Assembly (NCBI RefSeq): GCF_900177675.1
Contig: NZ_FXWM01000001.1
Coordinates: forward strand, 3,729,001-3,793,000
DNA from: Bacillus sp. OV166
Lineage (GTDB): Bacteria > Bacillota > Bacilli > Bacillales > Cytobacillaceae
Direction of reading: 5' to 3'
Length of the DNA stretch: 64,000 bases
Position 1 is the stretch's first letter; each line of letters opens with the position of its first letter. Positions 25,768-34,466 of this stretch are shown piece after piece. The position numbers and the translations under genes are program-made. The notes under the pieces were generated by a model that worked only from the letters and a program-made list of their open reading frames with translations, did not search any database and was not told where the DNA came from.

Positions 25768-26967
25768 TTACTTTAGATATGATTTTGTTCGCATGCCTGT
25801 CCGACGGATAAAAGCTTTTACTTTTACATTGACTTCCGTTTCAGGGAAGACCTCATTATTCCATTTATTATCTATATTTTTCCATAGTCCTTTATCTGCA
25901 ATGTTGATAAATTCACTAAACCCAAAAATATCACTTTTATGCCTTTGGGCAGCTTTTACCGCTGCCATTACCTCAGCCTTTATTTTTTTTTCCGTCTGTT
26001 TTTCTAGTTTTTCAATTATTTTATTTTTACTTAGATCAATAGAACAATTACTTTCTATAACAGACCCTTCTGAGTGGACTGTTATATTAATAACAGGTCT
26101 CTGGCTTTTGATTTTAACCTTAATGTCTGATTTAGAACGTGCAATCTCAATAGAAATTGCATCCTTCCTCTTTTCACAATCAATGTTCATAACCGTTCTT
26201 TTCATTTCATCCATAATCCACGTTACACCATGTGCATCATCTCCATCTAGCCATTTTTTAAATTTTCTATCTTTAAAAAGAGCAAGCCCTCTTATTTGTA
26301 TCATTGCATCTGGAGAAATTTTTTGCATATTGTTGGATGTGTTCCCTTTTTCTACAGCTCCGTTTAGTTGAACTCCAGTAATCCCAAAACTGCCTTCCTC
26401 TAATCGATCTATGACTTGACCGGCATATAACGCGTACTCCCCCCATACTTTTTTAGAAGATTTTAAGGTATCAACAATTCTCTCCGAAGGGATCGCTTCT
26501 AAAGGTGTCGTTACTTTAAGAACATCCTCTGCTGAATGGCCTCTTACGATTAAGACTGGAAAAAGAAGCCGAAACTGGGAGTCGCGTTCTATCATATCAA
26601 ACAAATCTCCAATTCCTTCTTTAGCCATTTCTTCACTAATTACCATTAATTGGAGATGAGGAAAAAAAAGCTCTTCAGGCGCCGTGCCTGACATTTTCCG
26701 AAGCGCTTCTGAAAGGGTGCTTCCTGTATTGGTAAAGGTTAAAACAGGAGATGCTTGCGTTTTCCCCCCTGTTGAGCCACCAGCTACTTGTGATGGATTG
26801 ACAATTTGAACGGTAACACGATACCTGTTCTTCACCTTGTTACCACCTTTATCAATGCCTATTGCAGATACAACGCTCAAATTCTGTAATTCTGCACTAT
26901 CCCAGCATCCTGATAACAATACAGTCGCTAAACAGAGCAAAAAAATTAAGGATAGTTTACCTCTCAT
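25768..26967 (-). CDS. germinant receptor subunit C (lipoprotein), second operon
   Basis: The start is placed at the ATG at 26967 (MRGKLSL), 7 nt after GAGGG, which gives a 399-aa lipoprotein with lipobox LLSGCWDSAELQ, the classic GerC beginning. The C terminus FPETEVNVKVKAFIRRTG matches the family. The start overlaps the end of the A subunit by 11 bp, so translation is coupled. It lies 46 bp upstream of subunit B. Confidence 0.93.
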   Translation of the reverse strand: MRGKLSLIFLLCLATVLLSGCWDSAELQNLSVVSAIGIDKGGNKVKNRYRVTVQIVNPSQVAGGSTGGKTQASPVLTFTNTGSTLSEALRKMSGTAPEELFFPHLQLMVISEEMAKEGIGDLFDMIERDSQFRLLFPVLIVRGHSAEDVLKVTTPLEAIPSERIVDTLKSSKKVWGEYALYAGQVIDRLEEGSFGITGVQLNGAVEKGNTSNNMQKISPDAMIQIRGLALFKDRKFKKWLDGDDAHGVTWIMDEMKRTVMNIDCEKRKDAISIEIARSKSDIKVKIKSQRPVINITVHSEGSVIESNCSIDLSKNKIIEKLEKQTEKKIKAEVMAAVKAAQRHKSDIFGFSEFINIADKGLWKNIDNKWNNEVFPETEVNVKVKAFIRRTGMRTKSYLK

Positions 26968-28603
26968 TGGAATCCCTCTGTGATTCATGGTCTTTTTTGT
27001 TCTCTTCTCTTGATGATGGTCCACGACTTTGAGTATTATCTGTCCTTTTGACTCTGTTCTGGTTAACTAACCGAGGTCGTTTTGACAAAAATGGTAAAGG
27101 TAAGCGCAAGATGGCATCTTTTTGATCGTCAAAAATAATTGGAGCAAAGGGAGCCATGTAAGGGATACCAAAAGAGCGGAGGCTGCAAGAATGAGCAACT
27201 AATAAAATGATTCCTAAACCAATCCCATAAATACCCAAAAAACCCGCCAAAATCATCATACAAAATCGAAGTAAACGTACCGAATCAGTCATCGAATAAT
27301 GGGGGATTGTAAAGCTAGCGATTGCCGTCGCTGCCACCACTATGACCATGGCACTTGAAACAATTCCGGCCGTAACAGCCGCATCTCCTAATACCAGTGC
27401 ACCAACAATGGAAACAGCCTGGCCAACAGGTCGTGGCATCCGGATACCTGCTTCCCGCAAAACTTCAAATGTAAATTCCATTAACAAGGCCTCTATAATG
27501 ATGGGAAATGGAATTGCTTGGCGCTGTGCTGATAAGTTAATGAGTAAGGGAGTTGGAATCAATTCTGGATGAAACGAAACAAACGCAATGAAAAGTGAAG
27601 GTCCAAGAAGAGTAATTAAAAAGGAACCAATTCTTAAAAACCTCAAAAAACTAACCATAATCCAATTTAGGTAATAATCTTCAGCCGTTTGAAAAAATTG
27701 GTTCCATGTTGCAGGTACAATCAAATTATTCGGTGTCCCATCCACAAAAATCACAACACGACCTTCCAGCAAATTTCCTGTCACAACATCCGGACGTTCG
27801 GTTGAAAAGATGGTCGGCCAAGGTGTAAATGTTTCGTCAGTAATCCATTCATCAATGGTATTAGTACCAAGAACTTCATCTACTGCAATTTTACCTAGCC
27901 GTTCTTTCACTTCGGTAAGAAGCTTGTCATTGACAATCCCTTTTACGTACATAATTCCAACTTCGGTTTGAGTAATATTACCTATTTGCATCATTTCAAG
28001 CCATAGATTGGGACTTTTAATTCTACGACGAATCATAGCTGAATTGGTAATAAGCGATTCCGTAAAGCTATCTTTAGGTCCTCGCACGGAAGATTCTGAG
28101 GTAGGTTCTGTAATAGATCTTAATTCCCCTCCTTGAGAAGAACACCCAAGTGCTCGCTTCCAGCCATCAACGAGAACAATGGTTTGGCCCGATAAAAGCA
28201 AAAACAACATCTTTTTCCAGTCCGTAATGTCCTCCACGTTTGTAATCGTCAAAATATGCTCTTTAATATATGTACCTAATTGGCTTGGTAAGCAAGATTC
28301 ATTGCTATCCGCCATATGAACATCATTCATGAGCCGCTCTATGATAGAACTTCCCATGATTTCCTTATCCGTTAACCCATTTATATAAATAGAAGCAACG
28401 TTGTGGAGAAAAGGCTTTCCCATTTTGAATTCGCGAACGGCTAAATCACCGCTGTTACCTAAAGATTCCCTAATCCTTTTAATGTTTTCATCTAAGTATA
28501 AACTGAGCTCCTCTGTGTTTGAGGTTATTTCTAAGTCCTCATAATGAAAAGGAGCCTTTCCTTTTTTTCGTTTTTTTATTAACCGATTCCATGCACTATT
28601 CAT
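26957..28603 (-). CDS. germinant receptor subunit A, second operon
   Basis: A 548-aa GerA-family protein, longer than the first copy owing to an N-terminal basic leader (KKRKKGKAPF) and a Ser/Arg-rich soluble tail. Motifs are PTIFSTERPDVVTGNLLEGRV, NLIVPATWNQFFQTAEDYY, VLREAGIRMPRPVGQAVS and FTIPHYSMTDSVRLL. A CATTCTA element near 28627-28633 could be a sigma-G -10, but no good -35 was found. Confidence 0.93.
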   Translation of the reverse strand: MNSAWNRLIKKRKKGKAPFHYEDLEITSNTEELSLYLDENIKRIRESLGNSGDLAVREFKMGKPFLHNVASIYINGLTDKEIMGSSIIERLMNDVHMADSNESCLPSQLGTYIKEHILTITNVEDITDWKKMLFLLLSGQTIVLVDGWKRALGCSSQGGELRSITEPTSESSVRGPKDSFTESLITNSAMIRRRIKSPNLWLEMMQIGNITQTEVGIMYVKGIVNDKLLTEVKERLGKIAVDEVLGTNTIDEWITDETFTPWPTIFSTERPDVVTGNLLEGRVVIFVDGTPNNLIVPATWNQFFQTAEDYYLNWIMVSFLRFLRIGSFLITLLGPSLFIAFVSFHPELIPTPLLINLSAQRQAIPFPIIIEALLMEFTFEVLREAGIRMPRPVGQAVSIVGALVLGDAAVTAGIVSSAMVIVVAATAIASFTIPHYSMTDSVRLLRFCMMILAGFLGIYGIGLGIILLVAHSCSLRSFGIPYMAPFAPIIFDDQKDAILRLPLPFLSKRPRLVNQNRVKRTDNTQSRGPSSREENKKDHESQRDSNER

Positions 28604-29273
28604 GTTTTATTACACTCCAAATTTAGAATGTACTCAATCAAGAATCCTAAGTCTTATCTAATTATATATACTCTACGTTTTTCCATTTTTTATTCTCTTT
28701 TGAAGCAGTGGGCCAGATTAATCCATTAGTGGCTCAGAACATAAAAAGAAGGAATTTCCTAAAGGGACTCTATCAAATTAGTTTTTAATTCAATTGCTCT
28801 TAAGAGGACGGAGGTTATGCGTTTTACTATGTTGGCCTTTCCAAATAAAAGTAGGCATAAAAAAATCCACCCTTCATACAAAATTTGGTGGAATTGACAT
28901 TCTAGTACACATAGAATCAGTCGCACTGGTACTGTGATTTTGCAGGAAAAAACTGGTGACTTTTAATTTCTGGTTTCCCATAGGTATCACAAGTTATTGT
29001 TAATCCTTGATTTTATAGGGGTTTCAGACATTTATGGTGGAAAGCCAAATCCCTTTCATATTTTACCAATTTTAGGTTATAAGAATCTTGTTTTCCTACA
29101 TCCAATATTATAAGATTCACTATCCACATTGTAATTTTTGAGCTGTTCTTCAACCGGATTATTTGCGTTAACTCAAGCGTCAAGTATGGATCATGTGAAA
29201 CCAGCTGATGTGTCACAATTAACTCAATAAATAATAAAAAGCACCAAATGGATACTTTTTGCGCAATACGAAC
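28604..29273. other. 670-bp region with no clear gene
   Basis: Between the second ger operon and the DUF3307 gene. A 67-codon minus-strand frame (29013-29216) has no convincing ribosome site or family and is not called. A minus-strand terminator-like hairpin lies at 28866-28892. The region may be a decayed gene or the 3' end of the DUF3307 transcript. Confidence 0.5.
28866..28892 (-). terminator. terminator in gene-free region
   Basis: TCCACC / GGTGGA stem with a 15-nt loop; on the minus strand it runs into TTTTTTT. No called gene ends here. Confidence 0.5.
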
Positions 29274-30122
29274 CTACGTCAATACCACTTTTAACAAAAT
29301 GCCAAGTGTAATTCCTAGAAACATTGAGGAAAGTGTTCCCAGCAGAAAATATTCTGCCCAGTCCCTGTCATCCATTTGTTTAAACCGGGCAATCGATTTG
29401 GCAGTAACAATAAATCCTATTGCTGGATAGGCACTATAAAACGTTAGCAATAAAACTAGTAATCTCTCAATATAGCCGATTAATTTGCCACGCGAAAGTT
29501 CATGCTTACTAAATATAGTATAATTGTATACCTCGGTTAATCCGTTATTACCCTTATGTACAAACGCTGCTTCATTTCGTTCATTTTTAAATGTATATTT
29601 CCCCTCAAAGGTTAAAAGCTGGTTGGGTAAAGAGCCTAGGAGAATTTTGATCATATGCCCGCTTACACTTGTTGCTAAGATGACAATGATGACTATAAAT
29701 AGGACAGAATCTATAAAATTCAGGTCCGATTGCTTCTGAAAAAAACGCTCAATTTTAAAATCAAAACACAACTGACATGCTAAAATAATTACTCCTAGAT
29801 GCAGTAACTGATCTAGAACGAAGAAACCTAACCGCTTCATGTTTTCTTCGTTAGTCAATTTTATATTTTCAAACAGTTTAATCTTTAAAAAATCCACCAA
29901 AAGATGCGTCAGCACGATAACAATCAAGGGGATTAATAGGTTTTTAAGGACATTCTCAACATTGAACTGGAAAATCCAGAAACTGATTAGGACAAGGGCA
30001 GTCATGAAAAAATGGTGAACGATATGCTTTCGTAAATTCTTTCGTTTTTCAATGACCATGTCATCTGTTTGTAAATAAAAATCAGCAATTAAGTGTGCAA
30101 TAACTAGACAGAAAAATAACAT
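29274..30122 (-). CDS. DUF3307 membrane protein
   Basis: A 282-aa polytopic protein whose N terminus (FCLVIAHLIADFYLQTDDMV, then KHIVHHFF) fits DUF3307. About 6-7 helices follow, with a cytosolic-looking middle section (KYTFKNERNEAAFVHKGNNG). The family is typically paired with SatD-like proteins and has no proven function. It lies 26 bp after the SatD gene. The SD GAGAGGAG is good. Confidence 0.82.
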   Translation of the reverse strand: MLFFCLVIAHLIADFYLQTDDMVIEKRKNLRKHIVHHFFMTALVLISFWIFQFNVENVLKNLLIPLIVIVLTHLLVDFLKIKLFENIKLTNEENMKRLGFFVLDQLLHLGVIILACQLCFDFKIERFFQKQSDLNFIDSVLFIVIIVILATSVSGHMIKILLGSLPNQLLTFEGKYTFKNERNEAAFVHKGNNGLTEVYNYTIFSKHELSRGKLIGYIERLLVLLLTFYSAYPAIGFIVTAKSIARFKQMDDRDWAEYFLLGTLSSMFLGITLGILLKVVLT

Positions 30123-30148
30123 GGTTTCTCCTCTCTCTATGTTGGAAT

Positions 30149-30946
30149 CTAAGAATCAATGAATGTATTCATTCTTCCCTTCAAATCATTCCGGATGCTT
30201 TTAGTTAATTTTTCATTTATCTGTTGTGGATTGTTTGTACATTCAGGGTAGGCCTTTTCCTGTAATGAATGCAGTATACTAATAATTTTTGAAAAAGTAT
30301 CTAGGATTTCTTCACTATTTCCCTTTTTAAAATGGCTCGATATTGTAGGAGCCGTTCTCCCTAGAAGCTTTCCAATCGCCTTTTGCTGATTTAAAATAAG
30401 GTAGAGTGAACATACGAGCTCCTGAATTTCCGTTTGACTCCTAATAAATTTTAGCTGCAAATTTAATAACGTATTCATCAGTGTCTCAAATTCATTTCTG
30501 AACTGGTGATATGGTAACGAGTAATTCATATCACTTGGGTAAAACTGGTCCAGTTCAAACTTAAATAGCGTTCTGTTCTTTTCTTGTTTTATTAAATCAT
30601 TTGCATATCTAGCCTGTTTGACTAATGGATGGATCCATTTTTCAAGATCTACTTCCTTTAATTCCTTTTCAATATCACCAAATGCCAAGCCAAAATAAGG
30701 CATATGATCCTTGTATCTCCATATCCTGCTTACAAAAAATGCAATCTTATAAGCGGTCGAATAACCAGGTCCAACAAAAATAATTTCATCTCCAGCACGA
30801 TGCTTTATTTGAATAGGACCAATATTCTTTGTCCAACAAGTAATCCTGTCGACTAACTCATCCAAATAAACGGTGAGTTCCTCCCCCATTTTTTCTGATG
30901 AGGAATTGCTTACATCCAGTATAAAAATTGATATAGGATAATTCAT
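30149..30946 (-). CDS. SatD family protein with possible HTH
   Basis: A 265-aa soluble protein. The N-terminal half (IFILDVSNSSSEKMGEEL, then KHRAGDEIIFVGPG) fits the SatD family, named after the acid-tolerance sat locus of Streptococcus mutans. Around residues 185-215 the segment AIGKLLGRTAPTISSHFKKG looks like a helix-turn-helix, so it may bind DNA and control its own operon through the palindrome in its promoter. It is co-transcribed with DUF3307. SD AAGGGGA. Confidence 0.8.
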   Translation of the reverse strand: MNYPISIFILDVSNSSSEKMGEELTVYLDELVDRITCWTKNIGPIQIKHRAGDEIIFVGPGYSTAYKIAFFVSRIWRYKDHMPYFGLAFGDIEKELKEVDLEKWIHPLVKQARYANDLIKQEKNRTLFKFELDQFYPSDMNYSLPYHQFRNEFETLMNTLLNLQLKFIRSQTEIQELVCSLYLILNQQKAIGKLLGRTAPTISSHFKKGNSEEILDTFSKIISILHSLQEKAYPECTNNPQQINEKLTKSIRNDLKGRMNTFIDS

Positions 30947-30969
30947 TTTTTATCCCCTTTAACCAAATT

Positions 30970-31017
30970 AATTAGATTATATAATCTAATTTTAATTAAA
31001 TTAGGTTATTATGTCAA
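30970..31017 (-). promoter_or_regulatory. promoter and palindromic operator of satD-DUF3307
   Basis: Minus strand TTGACA (31012-31017), 17-bp spacer, TAAAAT (30989-30994). A perfect palindrome ATTAGATTATATAATCTAAT (30971-30990, one more pair at each end) covers the -10 edge and start site. A further ATTAG half-site lies near 31000, giving three CTAAT half-sites. Confidence 0.75.
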
Positions 31018-31068
31018 ACTATAGACAAATTAGTTCATTTAGTGAAATTATCATTCTGGTTATTTAAA

Positions 31069-31090
31069 AGTGGAGGGACTCCCCTCCACT
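31069..31090 (-). terminator. terminator of SF1 helicase gene
   Basis: AGTGGAGGG / CCCTCCACT with a 4-nt loop and a short U-run on minus. Confidence 0.75.
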
Positions 31091-31106
31091 CAAACTTATA
31101 TTACAA

Positions 31107-33350
31107 CTACTCCCGAGCCTGAAACTGTCCCATAAAATACTCACATACCATCTCTGAATTGAGTCTGGCTGCAATATAAGGCGGTTGTACTCCTTTTACC
31201 GCCTCAACCGGTAAACCTAACCACAAAAGCTGCTCATCAATCATGATAAATGGAAACGACAGGCTTTCGTGCAACAATTGATTTGGTTGCAACTCCGCCC
31301 AAGGCTCTCCTGAAAAGACAGTTAATTTTACAGAATGGCTCCTATTTTTCAGCTTATCCTTCCATTGTGCGGAAAGAAATGTTTGTTCTGGTAAAGAAAT
31401 AATGATCGATGATCTAGCAGAATCAATGTCTCTGAATACTTTCTCTAACTTAAGTGCATGGATCCATTGCAATCTTGGGTGCTGATCCTTTATCCATTTT
31501 CCAATATCTTTTGTCCCGATAGTTTGCTGATTTCTTTCTTGATGTTCTACAAGCTGACGCATTGTTTTACGATTATAGACATGCTTCCGGATAAAGGATT
31601 GATTGCTGACATGAATGAACTTTCCCTTCGTTCTTGTGATCGCAACATTGATCAACCGTTCACTATCCTTGCCAGTTAGAAGCATCCCAGCCCGTGTTTG
31701 TGGCTCACTGTCAACGGTGTCAAAAACCATGACATCACGCTCACTGCCTTGGAATCTGTGTACGGTCGCAGCAATAATATCGGCTGCTAAGAGTTCTTGT
31801 TCATATAAATCTGATAGAATCAGCTCCATTAAATTGGCTTGAGCACGGTATGGTGTGGCATATCCAATCGATCTTGACCCAGCCTGGTAGGATTCATGGA
31901 TTAATTGAAAGGACAATAATACCTGCCACAAATTCAACCGTGAATTTGACCCCTTTTCTGTCATGCAATGTGCCCCAAGATGACTTGTATCAAGAAGTAC
32001 CGCTGCCATTCCTGGAAAAGGCGCTAGGTCGACGATTCTTTTTCTACTTTTTAGAACACTTTCATGATCCCCCACAAGCGAATGATAAATAGTCTGATTC
32101 GTAAACGCAGAAATATCCGGGTGCATTCTCCGTTGCTCTTTTAATAAAAATAAGTGCGGATGAAGCATCCCATTCTTTACCCAATCGACAACGCCTGCCC
32201 GGTGGAAGATGTCCTCTTTTAGCCACATCGTGACTAACGGATCTCGAGAAGAGGCAATTGGTGGTAATTGTTTAAAATCGCCACAAATAATGACACGCTT
32301 TCCGAGTGAAGCAGCGAATGCCGCCTGAGGAACATAAGCCATGCTTGCCTCATCAAGGATTACAATCTCAAATTCTTTTTCATAGATGGCTGCATCTCCC
32401 GCTGCCTTAGCCAATGTTGTCCCGACAATAAACGCTTCCTTGATAAATTCAAGTTCCTTTTGGCGAATCTTTTCGAGGACCCTGGCAATCTTGGTCTCAA
32501 GCTCTAGCAATTGATTTGTATCCCTTTTGCTAAAAGAACGGGCGATACCCTGTTTTAGTTTCCGTCTTTCCTCTATTAACATTTCTTTCTCTTCCGCAAG
32601 CTGAGGGTCTTCTTTCTGAAGGAGCTGGCTTGTTGTAACCGCTTCATGATGTACGAGCTGCTCTCCAGTATTTAAGCCATAGCGGAGAACATCCCCTTCA
32701 CGGAACCGGTCTTTCTTTTTAATAAAGGTCGATATCTCATTAATTAAAACATCGACCGCTTGGTTACTGTGCGATAAAATCAACACTTTTTTTTCCTGAA
32801 AATACTTATTAGCAGCTACCCGAGCCAAGGTGTAGGTTTTACCTGTTCCAGGTGGGCCCCAAACGAAGGTAACTGGGTTGTATTTGGAACGTAAAACTAA
32901 CTCATGAACATTGCTTTTACTTTTTTCAACCGGATGCTTAGCAGGCATCGAAGGGTCCATCAACCGTTTCACTCTGATTCGTTTTTGCTTATTTTTTTTC
33001 ATCTCATCGAGACGTTCAATGAGCTGGTCTAGCAGCTCCCAAGGATCGTGAAAAAGCTGCGCTTCAGGGATTAAATCTCCGAAAGATTGCTCCAAGGAGA
33101 GCATCACTCCTTTACCTTCTGAAGAAAGGACTCGTCCACTCAGTTTCATGCTTCCCCATTCCAGTCGAACCTGAGACCCAATCGGTATACGGATAGAAAT
33201 AGCGGTATCAAAGTAGTATGTATAGGAACCTTCCGTTGAAAGCAACCTGCCATTTGAAACTTGAAATTTATTACTGCCAAATTTTTTTAAATGGAATATT
33301 TCATTTTGAAGAGCCTGCTGCCACTCTTTAATAAAATTTATCACTTTCAT
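31107..33350 (-). CDS. SF1 helicase (UPF1/DNA2-like AAA ATPase)
   Basis: The start is placed at 33350 (MKVINFIKEW) after AAGGGA; this gives 747 aa. An N-terminal beta-rich region precedes the helicase core: Walker A WGPPGTGKTYTLAR, DEAS-type Walker B VILDEASMAYVPQA, GDFKQLPPI, KEQRRMHPDISAF, YATPYRAQANLM and VHRFQGSERDVMVF with AITRTKGKF. The last 130 aa (IIISLPEQ, then FPFIMIDEQLLWLGLP) resemble a phospholipase-D-like nuclease fold without its HKD motif. Role unknown: RNA/DNA remodelling. Confidence 0.85.
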   Translation of the reverse strand: MKVINFIKEWQQALQNEIFHLKKFGSNKFQVSNGRLLSTEGSYTYYFDTAISIRIPIGSQVRLEWGSMKLSGRVLSSEGKGVMLSLEQSFGDLIPEAQLFHDPWELLDQLIERLDEMKKNKQKRIRVKRLMDPSMPAKHPVEKSKSNVHELVLRSKYNPVTFVWGPPGTGKTYTLARVAANKYFQEKKVLILSHSNQAVDVLINEISTFIKKKDRFREGDVLRYGLNTGEQLVHHEAVTTSQLLQKEDPQLAEEKEMLIEERRKLKQGIARSFSKRDTNQLLELETKIARVLEKIRQKELEFIKEAFIVGTTLAKAAGDAAIYEKEFEIVILDEASMAYVPQAAFAASLGKRVIICGDFKQLPPIASSRDPLVTMWLKEDIFHRAGVVDWVKNGMLHPHLFLLKEQRRMHPDISAFTNQTIYHSLVGDHESVLKSRKRIVDLAPFPGMAAVLLDTSHLGAHCMTEKGSNSRLNLWQVLLSFQLIHESYQAGSRSIGYATPYRAQANLMELILSDLYEQELLAADIIAATVHRFQGSERDVMVFDTVDSEPQTRAGMLLTGKDSERLINVAITRTKGKFIHVSNQSFIRKHVYNRKTMRQLVEHQERNQQTIGTKDIGKWIKDQHPRLQWIHALKLEKVFRDIDSARSSIIISLPEQTFLSAQWKDKLKNRSHSVKLTVFSGEPWAELQPNQLLHESLSFPFIMIDEQLLWLGLPVEAVKGVQPPYIAARLNSEMVCEYFMGQFQARE

Positions 33351-33457
33351 AAAAATAATCCCTTCTATATGCATAATCCCTACATATCTTAAATAAAAAA
33401 GACCATTGCGTTGCTTCCGAATATTATACATTAAATATATATGGAGGGATATTTCTT

Positions 33458-34363
33458 ATGAGTAATTTTGATTTTCTACAAATAAGCCGGAATTTTAAGA
33501 GTTATTATCAAACCCTACGGGATGTCCATTATTATCTAACGAATGATTCTGATTTAAGTGAGGAGGAATTGCAAGCCGTTTCTAAGGTATTGAGTAAATT
33601 AATTTATGGATTTATTCGTATTAAAGGAACATCTTTTAGAGAAATGGACCGCGAACAGTTCGAACAAGAATTTAATCTATTTCATCAGGATTTTCTAAAA
33701 GTCATCCAAACTAGCGGTGAAAATTATGTGGACTTTGATCAATTCACTGCTCTAATTGATGAAATAATTGGAATCGCTGTTAAGAGGACAAATGCACTTG
33801 GAAAAATTATAAGAGTAAAACAACAACCTTTAATCGAAGATGACGAAATGCTTGAAGTAACTGAGGATGAAGCGCAATTAAGTAATGAAAATGAGGACGT
33901 TGTTGCCGATGAAGAAGTGGTGGTTGAGGTGATCGATGTAATGGATGAAATTAAAGAGGAAGTACCTGAAGTTAGAACTCATAGTACTGAATTAAAAACT
34001 TTTAATACTGAATTAAAAAGTTTTAGTACTGAATTAAAAAGTTTTAGTACTGATGATGAAACTCTAAGTACTGATGGTGAAATTTTAAGTACTGACGTAA
34101 AAACTTTTAGTACTGATGTTGAGACTCTGAGTAATGAGGTTGAAGGTGTCCAAGATGAAACTGGAAATGCTAAGAACAAAAAGCCGCAACAGGAAATTGA
34201 AGTGGTAATAGCTGATGTAGTTAAGGAGGTTAAAGTGGCGGCTGTGATGCCTAAAAAAGTGAAAAATAATTTTGTGGATGCTGCCCCAGTTGTTAATACC
34301 TTTACCGATTATGAAAGTAGTGACGATTTCCGGTTTCGACCTAGAAGGAGAAAAAATAGATAA
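33458..34363 (+). CDS. hypothetical protein with heptad repeats
   Basis: 301 aa; not recognised. Residues 1-130 form a helical domain (FDFLQISRNFKSYYQTLRDVH, DREQFEQEFNLFHQDFLKV). An acidic stretch (130-175) follows, then eight 7-residue repeats of the type S-T-E-L-K-S-F (residues 176-231), a second Val/Lys-rich region and a basic tail RPRRRKNR. Heptads with hydrophobics at fixed places suggest a coiled coil or beta-like stack. SD GGAGGG. Its terminator has been split by the IS element, so its mRNA now reads into the transposase. Confidence 0.75.
   Translation: MSNFDFLQISRNFKSYYQTLRDVHYYLTNDSDLSEEELQAVSKVLSKLIYGFIRIKGTSFREMDREQFEQEFNLFHQDFLKVIQTSGENYVDFDQFTALIDEIIGIAVKRTNALGKIIRVKQQPLIEDDEMLEVTEDEAQLSNENEDVVADEEVVVEVIDVMDEIKEEVPEVRTHSTELKTFNTELKSFSTELKSFSTDDETLSTDGEILSTDVKTFSTDVETLSNEVEGVQDETGNAKNKKPQQEIEVVIADVVKEVKVAAVMPKKVKNNFVDAAPVVNTFTDYESSDDFRFRPRRRKNR
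33983..34150 (+). repeat. eight 21-bp tandem repeats inside coding sequence
   Basis: Units of the form AGTACTGAATTAAAAAGTTT+T, in frame. The first three are nearly identical and the later ones have diverged. Likely prone to slippage and length variation. Confidence 0.85.
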
Positions 34364-34403
34364 CCTTTGAAAAAAAGAACCCATGAAATTTACATTTGAT
34401 ATG

Positions 34404-34458
34404 CTCCCCAATAGGTAGACAGATTAAAAAATAAAAAATCTGGCTACTTATTGGGGAG
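34404..34458 (+). promoter_or_regulatory. IS left-end hairpin hiding the transposase ribosome site
   Basis: Bases 34404-34425 pair with 34437-34458 (20 of 22 Watson-Crick plus one G-U). The SD GGGGAG (34453-34458) of orfA lies inside the right arm. Transcripts entering from outside would fold and mask it. Confidence 0.7.
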
Positions 34459-34466
34459 TATTTATT

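Noticed and set aside
29013..29216. 67-codon minus-strand frame in the gene-free region
   Set aside because: No ribosome site, no family resemblance and stops in the following frame; treated as chance or decayed sequence.
33979..34179. Minus-strand frame with repeated SVLK units
   Set aside because: It is the antisense shadow of the heptad-repeat array.
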